This document shows, one piece after another, positions 7,127-13,740 of a stretch of 22,901 nt of DNA. Made by a program: the position numbers and the translations under genes. The notes beneath the pieces were generated by a model. It worked only from the letters and a program-made list of their open reading frames with translations. It made no database searches and had not been told where the DNA came from. This stretch comes from a virus. The DNA lies in the IMG/VR virus record IMGVR_UViG_3300009034_000825, positions 1 through 22,901 of that record. The stretch is one strand, 5' to 3'. Each line of letters begins with the position of its first letter. The first letter of the stretch is position 1.

Positions 7127-7161
7127 ATGCTGGGTCCAACAACAAAATGGAGTGATGTCTT

Positions 7162-7725
7162 ATGAAAAAATTTAGACAGGACGAGGCAGCACCAGAAGAA
7201 GCTTCAGGTCCAGGAACAGGCGAAGAAACACATGAATGTGAAGAAGGCAAAGTCTGGGATCCTGAAACCGAACAGTGCGTAGTTCCTGAAGAGTCAGAGC
7301 CAGACATAGACACTGGCGAAGCTCCACAACTCGAAGGCGAAAGCGCAACCACCGTGAAAGGTCAACCTAAAAACCTCATGGACGCCATAATCCGCACAAT
7401 CCGCCAAATGAACGAAGAAATGTACAAGAAACTGCGCGCAGAAACCCAGCGAGACATAGAACGAATCCGAAAGGAAATCGCAGGTGAAGCAGAAACGGCT
7501 TTGCGGAAGAGCGTAGGGTTAGAAGTTGACCCAGCATTACGTCTCAGCGACTTCAAGAGGATGATGCGCGAGTACCAGTTAGACGCTGCAACCAAGAGCC
7601 ATAGATCACCCAAGAGTCCAAGCGCAGGCGTGGGACCAGACGGCAACACTAAGAACGCAGGCAAAACAACGCAAGCCAAGAAGATAGAGTCGCTCCTCAA
7701 AGAATATAAAGGAGCGGAAAACTGA
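7162..7725 (+). CDS. Scaffold-like capsid assembly protein
   Basis: A 187-residue acidic and then basic helical protein immediately upstream of the major capsid gene, the classic scaffold position. The ATG follows GGAG by 9 nt. The N-terminal part is Glu/Pro-rich and disordered, with one small cysteine module, HECEEGKVWDPETEQC (C29 and C44). A long helix follows at about residues 72-115 (IRTIRQMNEEMYKKLRAETQ and onward), then DPALRLSDFKRMMREYQLD, and a Lys/Ser-rich C-terminus. Scaffolds usually direct procapsid growth and are cleaved or expelled; the adjacent protease fits this. Its stop shares one base with the capsid ATG (TGATG), so the two genes are coupled. The family is inferred from composition and place, not from a diagnostic motif. 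Confidence 0.6.
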   Translation: MKKFRQDEAAPEEASGPGTGEETHECEEGKVWDPETEQCVVPEESEPDIDTGEAPQLEGESATTVKGQPKNLMDAIIRTIRQMNEEMYKKLRAETQRDIERIRKEIAGEAETALRKSVGLEVDPALRLSDFKRMMREYQLDAATKSHRSPKSPSAGVGPDGNTKNAGKTTQAKKIESLLKEYKGAEN

Positions 7726-9005
7726 TGCCAACCTACCAACCGATAACTTTTGATGACTTCTTAGAACGGTTCTACAAGGCCATAGGCCCAGACGCTGAAC
7801 GCGATCCAGAGATACAGTCTTTGCTTAAAACAGATGACAGATACGACTTCGGTAGCACAGACTACTTCAACCCAGTTTACAGCGCAAAAGTCAGCTTGGA
7901 AGCGTTGACACGAAACACCGTGTTATACAAGGTTTTGCCGAAAACAAGCTACTTCGACAAAGGCGACTCGTTGCACTACATCAGCAGCGACCCAACGGTT
8001 CTCGAAGAATATTTGGGCGACGAAGGAACCATGTTCAGCAGCGACACCAACATCCCAACCATCGCCGACATCGACCACGTTTGGCCAGCAGTCTACCACG
8101 TAGGCTTCGAAGACACAAGAATCGCCAGAGAAATGAGCAAGTTCCAAGCAGAACCCAAAACAGACTTAGACTTCCTGCGCGAATACTTCATGACTTTCTA
8201 CGCAAACGGCATAGACGAGCAGCTGGCTGGAGTCCAACTCAGTAGCACAGTCCACGGCGTGGACACGCCAGCAACTTCAACGAATGCTACCATAGAGTGC
8301 ATCGACAGAATGATAAGCAACAGCACAGAATCTGGCGCAACAAACCACGTCAGCCTAGCCACAGACGGCGACATCTTCTGGCAGAAACAGAACTTAACTG
8401 GCACAGAAACAGCAGTCATCGACAGAAGCGCAGTCACATGGGCAGACGCCCAAATCAAGTTGCCAACAACTGCGGGAACAGAAGAAAGCTACAACATCTT
8501 AGACGAACTAGACGACTTGATGGCAACCGCGCTAGTCTACGCGCCGACGGCAGAACGCAACTACATAGGATTATGCAGCCCAAAAGCCTTAAATAAAATC
8601 CAAGACGAACTTGACCCCAAACAAAGATTTCTGGAATTTCCGATGGACGTGTACCAAACACTTGAAGGCGTAAGCACAAGACCAGGCGCGTTGGGAGGCA
8701 AATTCAGCGTCGCAGCCCTAGCGATTTGCGGAGTCAAAGTGCCGTTCTTCACAAGCCCATACTTGAGTGGCGTCAGCACAAGCTGGGTTTGGGAAAATAG
8801 CGTCTACACCACTGGCGGAGTAGGCAACATCTATTTGGTGAACATGGACAACATTGAAATCAGACACCTAATCCCAATCACGTACGCGGAATTCCCGAAC
8901 TACAGCGACTGGATACTGGGCAACAGACACAGCATCTTCAGTGCAATGCAGCTTTTGTGCCGAAACTTCGCTTGCCACGCAGCTCTAAAGTATATAGCAG
9001 CTTAG
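7725..9005 (+). CDS. Major capsid protein, HK97 fold
   Basis: A 426-residue protein after the protease and scaffold, expected to form the icosahedral shell. The ATG has AAAGGAG upstream within the end of the scaffold gene. An N-terminal helical part (FDDFLERFYKAIGPDAERD) is followed by STDYFNPVYSAKVSLEALTRNTVLYKVLP, resembling the N-arm and E-loop entry of HK97-type capsid proteins. Later come FYANGIDEQLAGVQ (spine-helix type), a TALVYAPTAERNYIGLCSPKAL segment, and a C-terminal beta part ending in a helix-rich tail. The length is normal for the family. Codons end mostly in C or A, like the neighbouring virion genes. There is no direct catalytic signature to check; the call rests on overall pattern, size and gene order. 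Confidence 0.8.
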   Translation: MPTYQPITFDDFLERFYKAIGPDAERDPEIQSLLKTDDRYDFGSTDYFNPVYSAKVSLEALTRNTVLYKVLPKTSYFDKGDSLHYISSDPTVLEEYLGDEGTMFSSDTNIPTIADIDHVWPAVYHVGFEDTRIAREMSKFQAEPKTDLDFLREYFMTFYANGIDEQLAGVQLSSTVHGVDTPATSTNATIECIDRMISNSTESGATNHVSLATDGDIFWQKQNLTGTETAVIDRSAVTWADAQIKLPTTAGTEESYNILDELDDLMATALVYAPTAERNYIGLCSPKALNKIQDELDPKQRFLEFPMDVYQTLEGVSTRPGALGGKFSVAALAICGVKVPFFTSPYLSGVSTSWVWENSVYTTGGVGNIYLVNMDNIEIRHLIPITYAEFPNYSDWILGNRHSIFSAMQLLCRNFACHAALKYIAA

Positions 9006-9020
9006 TAGGAGGAGAGTTCA

Positions 9021-9452
9021 ATGGGCGCAACAAAAGAATCTAAAGACCGGATAGTGCGACAGTGCACGAAAGGACGTTACTTGCGGCTGAACGTTCAAGC
9101 AATCTTGGACAGCCACGCTGGGCCAGCAACACAGTATATGGCAATTGGCATTGCACCCGCCAAATGCACAGTAACTAAAATCAGCGTCAACGCCCGAACT
9201 TATCCTAACTACGCTACGTCTTCAACTTTTGACGTTTACAAAGCAGTCATCGGCGGCACTGACGTAACGCTTTGCACGCAAATAGACGTGAACAACAAAA
9301 CGGCTGAAACAGAAATCGAAGCTACGTTGACAGCAGCCAACGTTGATTTGCTTGAAGGCCAGCTGATCTACGGCAAAATCGTTACAACTGGAGTTGAAAC
9401 AACTGCCCTCGCCAACTTTGTGTGTCGAGTAGAATATACGCAAACAGAGTAA
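9021..9452 (+). CDS. Probable capsid decoration/cement protein
   Basis: A 143-residue, beta-rich protein directly after the major capsid gene, with a strong SD (GGAGG 8 nt before the ATG). It begins MGATKESKDRIVRQCTKGRY and contains alternating strands such as CTVTKISVNARTYPNYATSS and IEATLTAANVDLLEGQLIYG, with no helices of note, signal or membrane segment. Short beta proteins in this place commonly bind the capsid exterior and stabilise it. I do not recognise a specific family, so the function is inferred from context. Confidence 0.5.
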   Translation: MGATKESKDRIVRQCTKGRYLRLNVQAILDSHAGPATQYMAIGIAPAKCTVTKISVNARTYPNYATSSTFDVYKAVIGGTDVTLCTQIDVNNKTAETEIEATLTAANVDLLEGQLIYGKIVTTGVETTALANFVCRVEYTQTE

Positions 9453-9462
9453 ACATCGTTTT

Positions 9463-9493
9463 AGCAATATTGCTGTAAACAACCCTCTTTTTT
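9463..9493 (+). terminator. Palindrome plus T6 run after the decoration gene
   Basis: A perfect 12-bp palindrome AGCAATATTGCT (9463-9474) lies 11 nt after the decoration-protein stop, followed by a T6 run at 9488-9493. Archaeal termination depends mainly on T-runs, and a symmetrical palindrome could also bind a dimeric protein. The 206-nt interval between genes makes this a plausible end of the capsid transcript. Confidence 0.35.
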
Positions 9494-9514
9494 AAGTCTA
9501 AACAGGTCACAAGG

Positions 9515-9637
9515 GTGCAACCATCCGCGAAAGAGACAGTAGTCGATGGAGTAGCGGACACTTCAAGAATGGTCCACAGCCCAAATCAAACTCATGATGA
9601 GTATTTGGGTTTGTGGTGTAAAGTTCTTGACCGATAA
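9515..9637 (+). CDS. Possible small gene, 40 aa
   Basis: A short frame starting at GTG (AGGT about 7 nt upstream) in the otherwise empty 206-nt gap. The product (MQPSAKETVVDGVADTSRMV...) ends HDEYLGLWCKVLDR and is acidic with no recognisable motif. The frame is open and on the same strand as its neighbours, with the next gene 21 nt later, but such a short frame can arise by chance. Confidence 0.35.
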   Translation: MQPSAKETVVDGVADTSRMVHSPNQTHDEYLGLWCKVLDR

Positions 9638-9658
9638 AAAAAGTTAGGAGAGAATACT

Positions 9659-10393
9659 ATGGCTTTAGGCGACGCAGCTTGCCCCTTATTTGCCACCCCG
9701 TCTGTGGGTTTCGCCTACAGAATGAAAGGCACCTTATACATCAACGCTTCAACCACCACCGAAACCGTTGGTGCACTCAAATTCGGAACATTCGGCAGTC
9801 CACAAGTGTACACAACCGATGAAGTGTTTGAAATTCATGGCAGACTTGGAAGCGGAACAGAAAGCAAACCGTTGCTCAGAGTTAGAAACAGCGCATACGC
9901 AGATGGAGCCATGACAACAGGCCAAGTTGTCGCAATACAATCATTAGCGTACGGAACATCAACAAACAACGTCTACGAACTTCAAGCCGTCCAAGGACAC
10001 TGTGGTATCAAAGGAGCGTCAAGCCTGTTGGCAAGCGGGCACATGCGGGCCGCATACTTTAAAGTTGAAGACTTAGGACATGACTTAACCGCGGCATCTG
10101 GAAGCTTTATCTGTCCCTTATGGATGGAGATGCAGTTCAGTAGCGGCTCAACATTCAACGGTAATGTCTATTGGATAAACTTCAGCAAATACGGTAGCGA
10201 AACATCATTGTATGGCGATGCAGTGTTCCGCTTTGAAGACTCATCGGGCGGCGGGTGGGCTACAAACTTGTTTGAATTCCAGTACCAACGCGCACCATTA
10301 GACGCCACGGCGCACGGCAGCGGAGAAGCGGGCAGAATCAAAGTGAAGCACGGTTCTACCACATGTTATCTCCACTTGTTCACAAACACGTAG
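9659..10393 (+). CDS. Beta-rich virion protein, fibre or head-surface type
   Basis: A 244-residue protein starting at ATG with GGAG 8 nt upstream. It is rich in Gly, Ser and Thr, with many beta strands (KGTLYINASTTTETVGALKF, GNVYWINFSKYG) and repeated Gly-Ser turns such as LGSGTESKP. The end, GRIKVKHGSTTCYLHLFTN, resembles C-terminal tips of phage fibre or adhesin-type proteins. I see no catalytic motif, signal or membrane segment. It lies downstream of capsid and decoration genes and upstream of a zinc-ribbon gene. A virion surface component is the best guess. Confidence 0.5.
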   Translation: MALGDAACPLFATPSVGFAYRMKGTLYINASTTTETVGALKFGTFGSPQVYTTDEVFEIHGRLGSGTESKPLLRVRNSAYADGAMTTGQVVAIQSLAYGTSTNNVYELQAVQGHCGIKGASSLLASGHMRAAYFKVEDLGHDLTAASGSFICPLWMEMQFSSGSTFNGNVYWINFSKYGSETSLYGDAVFRFEDSSGGGWATNLFEFQYQRAPLDATAHGSGEAGRIKVKHGSTTCYLHLFTNT

Positions 10394-10403
10394 GTGACTT
10401 ACC

Positions 10404-10520
10404 ATGAAAAACCCGCATTTCGTATGTTCAAAATGCAAACATGAATGGCCTACAAACGAAGACAACTACTGTCCTAAATGTGGTTCTCCAGCGCAACTCG
10501 ACATAATAGACAAAGGTTAA
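10404..10520 (+). CDS. Mini zinc-ribbon protein, 38 aa
   Basis: An ATG with AGGTGA about 6 nt upstream opens a 38-residue frame: MKNPHFVCSKCKHEW...NYCPKCGSPAQ, a textbook CxxC...CxxCG zinc ribbon taking up most of the protein. The pattern is strong enough to accept it despite its length. It ends 5 nt before the TTG start proposed for the next gene. Zinc ribbons of this size are common in archaea and their viruses; the partner is unknown. Confidence 0.65.
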   Translation: MKNPHFVCSKCKHEWPTNEDNYCPKCGSPAQLDIIDKG

Positions 10521-10525
10521 AAAAG

Positions 10526-10891
10526 TTGAAGGCACGCAAAATCAACGTCAAACCGTACACGTTCAGCGTAGAAATCGAAGCGCAAGACGGAACCATCAAA
10601 AACAAAACGTTCACCTACAACGTAATAAAAAGCATTGAAAACATTGTTTTAGCGAACAACCCTCAACAAACAACACAACTTTTGTCACATCAAGAGGCAT
10701 TACACATTGACAAGATCATGGATAAATTTAGACACGCTGACGGATGTGCGGTACATCTCGAAGAAGCAGAGTTTCAAACGATTAGACAACGCTTCAGCGA
10801 ATTCAGAGGGTTTGGCGTTCACGATATAGAGCTTTGCCGACGCATAGAAGACGCTGAACAAGTTGACATGGAAGAGAAACCGAAGAAATAA
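10526..10891 (+). CDS. Conserved-looking hypothetical virion-region protein, 121 aa
   Basis: The frame is open from inside the zinc-ribbon gene, where a GTG at 10478 is possible, but the TTG at 10526 lies just after that gene's stop with AAAGGTT upstream and is preferred. The protein begins with a short beta part (YTFSVEIEAQDGTIKNKTFT), continues with helices (NVIKSIENIVLANNP, LSHQEALHIDKIMDKFRH), and ends with an acidic helix pair (HLEEAEFQTIRQRF, HDIELCRRIEDAEQV). The layout of small beta start plus helical tail is seen in small proteins of phage structural clusters, but I cannot name a family. A T6 run follows at 10897-10902. Confidence 0.6.
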   Translation: MKARKINVKPYTFSVEIEAQDGTIKNKTFTYNVIKSIENIVLANNPQQTTQLLSHQEALHIDKIMDKFRHADGCAVHLEEAEFQTIRQRFSEFRGFGVHDIELCRRIEDAEQVDMEEKPKK

Positions 10892-10914
10892 TCCCCTTTT
10901 TTAGTTCAACCATC

Positions 10915-10926
10915 AAGGAGGTGATC
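10915..10926 (+). promoter_or_regulatory. Very strong Shine-Dalgarno site lacking a normal start codon at the right distance
   Basis: AAGGAGGTGATC is an extended match to the anti-SD end of 16S rRNA. The only near canonical codon in frame, GTG at 10921, lies inside the site itself. The in-frame codon 8 nt after GGAGG is ACG (10930-10932), the same spacing as at the decoration gene (GGAGG, 8 nt, ATG). Confidence 0.6.
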
Positions 10927-11163
10927 TCCACGTCTAAACGTGTAGAAAAAACCGAGGAAGAAGCTCCGAAACAATGCCCATTCTGCAATCCAAAGCAGAA
11001 CATGGTGCAAGTTAGACTCGGCGGAGCCGTAGCAACGCGAAAAAACGCCGTAACAGGCTTGAAATGTCCTGAATGCGGGTTTCTAGCGTTGTTTGATCAC
11101 CGAGTCACCTCGTCGATCCGCATAGCGAATCGGGAGGTAACGTCAACAGTTAGGTTCCTTTAA
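10921..11163 (+). CDS. Zinc-ribbon protein, up to 80 aa
   Basis: The product has CPFC (C19, C22) and CPECGF (C49, C52) spaced by 26 residues, a full zinc-ribbon; between them lies a basic beta segment (MVQVRLGGAVATRKNAVTG). The C-terminus (FDHRVTSSIRIANREVTSTV) is beta-like and basic. I give the GTG at 10921 as the outermost start, but it overlaps the SD. Translation may really begin at the ACG at 10930 (77 residues), which is optimally spaced. A Met at residue 28 would lie inside the zinc ribbon and is unlikely. Function unknown; nucleic-acid or protein binding is possible. Confidence 0.65.
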   Translation: MISTSKRVEKTEEEAPKQCPFCNPKQNMVQVRLGGAVATRKNAVTGLKCPECGFLALFDHRVTSSIRIANREVTSTVRFL

Positions 11164-11179
11164 GGAGGAAAAAAACAAA

Positions 11180-11584
11180 ATGAGTAAAAAAACCAAGAAG
11201 AAAGTAGTAGCAAAACCTGTAGCGAAACCAAAAGAAGAAGCGAAAATCAAGTCAGTAACGCCGACAGAAGCATTCACTGGAGAAACTGAAGCCGTAGTAG
11301 AGGCACCCACAGAAGCCGAAACACCACTGGTTCTTGAAGACTCTATTCTTTCAAAAGACAAAGACATAGTGACTAAAGAAGCAGAGCCAATAATTGAGAA
11401 ACCACCAAACGAAAAAGCAGCCATGAAAGAACCCGAAATCGTCAAAATCGGTCAAAAACAGTTTCTACTGGTCAGCCACAAAACCAAACCACTACTGCAA
11501 GAATCAGAAGTCTCTATGGAACTCAAACGCATGCTCAGCAACTTAGAACTTGGTGCCGAAATAACCATTAAAAGAGTGGAATAA
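11180..11584 (+). CDS. Lys/Glu-rich protein with disordered N-terminal half, 134 aa
   Basis: An ATG with GGAGG 11 nt upstream. Residues 1-85 are a low-complexity Lys/Glu/Ala/Thr/Pro region (KKTKKKVVAKPVAKPKEEAK, then TEAFTGETEAVVEAPTEAET), most likely disordered. Residues 86-134 form a small folded part: VKIGQKQFLLVSHKTKPLLQ and VSMELKRMLSNLELGAEITI. It is not recognised. The charged, Ala/Pro-rich start could act as a flexible linker or bind nucleic acid. It sits between a zinc-ribbon gene and a lectin-like gene, separated by 16 and 4 nt. Confidence 0.6.
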   Translation: MSKKTKKKVVAKPVAKPKEEAKIKSVTPTEAFTGETEAVVEAPTEAETPLVLEDSILSKDKDIVTKEAEPIIEKPPNEKAAMKEPEIVKIGQKQFLLVSHKTKPLLQESEVSMELKRMLSNLELGAEITIKRVE

Positions 11585-11588
11585 ACCG

Positions 11589-12662
11589 ATGCGCCACAGC
11601 GGACACCGCAAAACAAATTTCATAAAAGACGAATTCGCCACAGCCTACGACACTGGATTATGGGGTGAAATAACGTCTGGCACAGGAGCAGTCAGCATCT
11701 CAAGCGGAGAACTGAAACTGAACACGCCAGCCAACAACGACGTAGCAGGGTTAGCCAGCGACAGACCGTGGTACCTCAGAAACATCCGAATAAAATGCAA
11801 CGTAGACGTAGCTACAAGCGCACCAGCAAGATCAGGAATCGTTTTAGCTAAGACGCAGACGACAACAGCGAACCCAGAAACGTTGAACGACAGCATAAGA
11901 TTCTACTTAGATGCTGTCAACAGCAAATACGAACTGAAAACAGATGTTGGCGGAACAGAGAAAACGGCTTACACTGGAAGCTGGACAGACGGGGACGGAC
12001 AACTGCAACTGGACATTCAGCCAGACGGTTTCTTCCAACTGTACGAAGACACCACTTTGCGAAGAGTCGGAAGCATACCTTTAACGGACAGCGCAACAGA
12101 AGACATCTTCACACTCTACATCCACTTATACGCACTAGGTTTGACAGGCACACTGGGCTATGGACTCTTAGACAACTTCCAACTAGACTTTGATGAATCA
12201 CCAACACTAATATCTGGAAGTGGCGTTAGACGAGCGACGATGCAAAACAACACACCAGTCTGGGGACGCTTAGTAGACCAGTCAGCACAAGATCTGTTTG
12301 AAACAGACCACCCCTACACCGACACGCCGACGCAACGTGTGGTTCTCAGTAGAGACGTCCACAAATTCCAGTTAACCGAAATAAGAGCCTACATGAACTC
12401 AACGAATGCTGTAACCAGTGGATTCTCGCTTTACGGAGATGCACAGGCCGACGACATCCACTCAACGTCAAGCATGTTCTACTACCAAGCCAACACCACC
12501 ATAAGCAAAACCACGCCATACCTCAAAACCTTCAAAGACACAAGCATGGGAGCAACAGGCGTACTAGAACGTCCAGGACAGATATGGTTCAACCAAGACT
12601 GGAGCGGCGCGCCAGGCGACACAACAGGCATGGTTGTATTCATTGGTAAAGAGGTTGAGTAA
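11589..12662 (+). CDS. Virion protein with concanavalin/LamG-like lectin domain
   Basis: A 357-residue protein likely to bind glycans. Residues 11-205 look like a concanavalin A-like lectin/glucanase sandwich: FIKDEFATAYDTGLWGEITS, then SISSGELKLNTPANNDVAGL, several strands, and a closing GLLDNFQLDFDESP strand. The second part (about residues 215-357) is another beta domain containing QNNTPVWGRLVDQSAQDLFE and VFIGKEVE at the end. No catalytic acid pair of a glycosidase is evident, so binding is more likely than cleavage. The ATG is 4 nt after the previous stop with a weak SD; the stop abuts the next GTG. Attachment to host surface sugars is inferred. Confidence 0.55.
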   Translation: MRHSGHRKTNFIKDEFATAYDTGLWGEITSGTGAVSISSGELKLNTPANNDVAGLASDRPWYLRNIRIKCNVDVATSAPARSGIVLAKTQTTTANPETLNDSIRFYLDAVNSKYELKTDVGGTEKTAYTGSWTDGDGQLQLDIQPDGFFQLYEDTTLRRVGSIPLTDSATEDIFTLYIHLYALGLTGTLGYGLLDNFQLDFDESPTLISGSGVRRATMQNNTPVWGRLVDQSAQDLFETDHPYTDTPTQRVVLSRDVHKFQLTEIRAYMNSTNAVTSGFSLYGDAQADDIHSTSSMFYYQANTTISKTTPYLKTFKDTSMGATGVLERPGQIWFNQDWSGAPGDTTGMVVFIGKEVE

Positions 12663-12917
12663 GTGGCTGACTTAACGGAAACAGTGAAGTATCGAGGCGG
12701 AATGCGAGGCAGCGGACTCAAATATTTGGTGATGGAAGTGGATTCAGCGACTGCCGCCGACACCGTTACCGTAGGCGAACTAACGGCAATCAAAGACACA
12801 GTAGCCATTAGATTAGACACTGGCGCGGAAGTTGACTGCACAGAAGCAACAAACGTAGTGACCATTGGTTCTGGACCCAGTTCGACGCCCATGATGATTA
12901 CAGTGTCGGGATGGTAA
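12663..12917 (+). CDS. Small beta-rich virion-region protein, 84 aa
   Basis: A GTG start directly after the previous stop, with GAGG 8 nt upstream. The protein (MADLTETVKYRGGMRGSGLK...) is made of short beta strands (YLVMEVDSATAADTVTVGEL, AIKDTVAIRLDTGAEVD) rich in Thr, Val, Asp and Gly. It could be a small decoration or fibre-base protein; the family is not recognised. It is probably co-translated with the lectin-like gene. Confidence 0.6.
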   Translation: MADLTETVKYRGGMRGSGLKYLVMEVDSATAADTVTVGELTAIKDTVAIRLDTGAEVDCTEATNVVTIGSGPSSTPMMITVSGW

Positions 12918-12918
12918 A

Positions 12919-13065
12919 TTGCCGTACAAAGACCCTGCGAAACAAGCTGCCTATCAGAGAGAATGGCAACGTAAGTATCAGAGGAAATGTAGAGAAGAAT
13001 TAAAACGATTGAGAAAAGAGAATAGGTGGCTAAAGCGTGCCTTACAGCAACCAAACCGAAGTTGA
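12919..13065 (+). CDS. Small basic helical protein (MPYKDP... type), 48 aa
   Basis: A TTG two bases after the previous stop opens a 48-residue frame: MPYKDPAKQAAYQREWQRKY, then a run of Arg/Lys/Glu helix ending WLKRALQQPNRS. The MPYKDPxKQxxYxREW opening is a recurrent motif at the N-terminus of small phage proteins and of HNH-type proteins, which makes a real gene likely despite the TTG start and weak SD. It overlaps the adaptor gene by 29 nt, and its own coding sequence supplies that gene's SD (AGGTGG). A DNA-binding or assembly role is possible; no HNH residues are present. Confidence 0.6.
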   Translation: MPYKDPAKQAAYQREWQRKYQRKCREELKRLRKENRWLKRALQQPNRS

Positions 13066-13708
13066 AACATGGGGCCAAATATCCAGCAGCGACTTAGGAA
13101 ACATAGGCTACAGCTACGTCGACACAGTTGCCTACCTCATTACAGTTGCAGACCGTGCCATAGACGACTACTGCGATCAACCAGACGGGTTCTTTGAACC
13201 AGGTGGCGTAGAAATTCAACAGGAATATCATGACGGCGTGGAAGCTGGCGAATACAACATTTTAACGTGGTTCGCGGCTAGCCTCAAACGCAGACCTTAC
13301 ATCCGCCTAGAATACACGCCAGTTTTAAGCGTCACAGCACTAGAAGAGAACACAAGTGGCACAACATGGACTGAGCGTACTGAAGGAAGAGACAACGACT
13401 ACTTGGTTATTGAACATGGCGTACGCTACTTACGCAACATTCCTAAATACAAATACAAAAACATCAGAGTCACCTACAAAGCAGGCTACTCGACAACGCC
13501 GGGAAGAATCAACGAATGTAGCGCACGTTTGGCAGCGGCGATAGCGCAGAGAATCATAGATTCTAAAAAGAGAGACAACGTATCATTAAGCGGCATGAGT
13601 GTAGGCAAACCAGTTGAGTTTGTGGGTTTGGCGAAGGCTTCTTTCACATCTGACTTGAAAAGTTTGGTTAGACGCTACCGAAGAAAAGTGCCAGTGAAAT
13701 TGCTGTAG
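13037..13708 (+). CDS. Head-tail connector/adaptor (gp6-like)
   Basis: A 223-residue protein likely to form the ring bound below the portal. The N-terminus has helices (TEVETWGQISSSDLGN, VDTVAYLITVADRAIDDYCD) as in HK97 gp6/SPP1 gp15-type adaptors. A beta section follows (RRPYIRLEYTPVLSVTALEE), then NIRVTYKAGYSTTPGRINEC and helices ARLAAAIAQRIIDSKKRD. The V-x-YKAGY...P...A sequence is a typical feature of this family. The C-terminus is basic (VRRYRRKVPVKLL). GTG start with AGGTGG 7 nt upstream. The gene is far from the portal, but this position before the tail genes is usual. Confidence 0.7.
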   Translation: MPYSNQTEVETWGQISSSDLGNIGYSYVDTVAYLITVADRAIDDYCDQPDGFFEPGGVEIQQEYHDGVEAGEYNILTWFAASLKRRPYIRLEYTPVLSVTALEENTSGTTWTERTEGRDNDYLVIEHGVRYLRNIPKYKYKNIRVTYKAGYSTTPGRINECSARLAAAIAQRIIDSKKRDNVSLSGMSVGKPVEFVGLAKASFTSDLKSLVRRYRRKVPVKLL

Positions 13709-13740
13709 GCTTTGCTGTTTATCAAGCCACATGGGAGTAA

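Noticed and set aside
8297-8596. 99-residue plus-strand frame inside the capsid gene
   Set aside because: It is out of frame within the well-supported major capsid gene, has a composition of Arg/His/Gln typical of a shadow frame, and has no SD.
12482-13078. 198-residue minus-strand frame
   Set aside because: It runs antisense across three plus-strand genes with good starts and spacing; no minus-strand gene would fit here.
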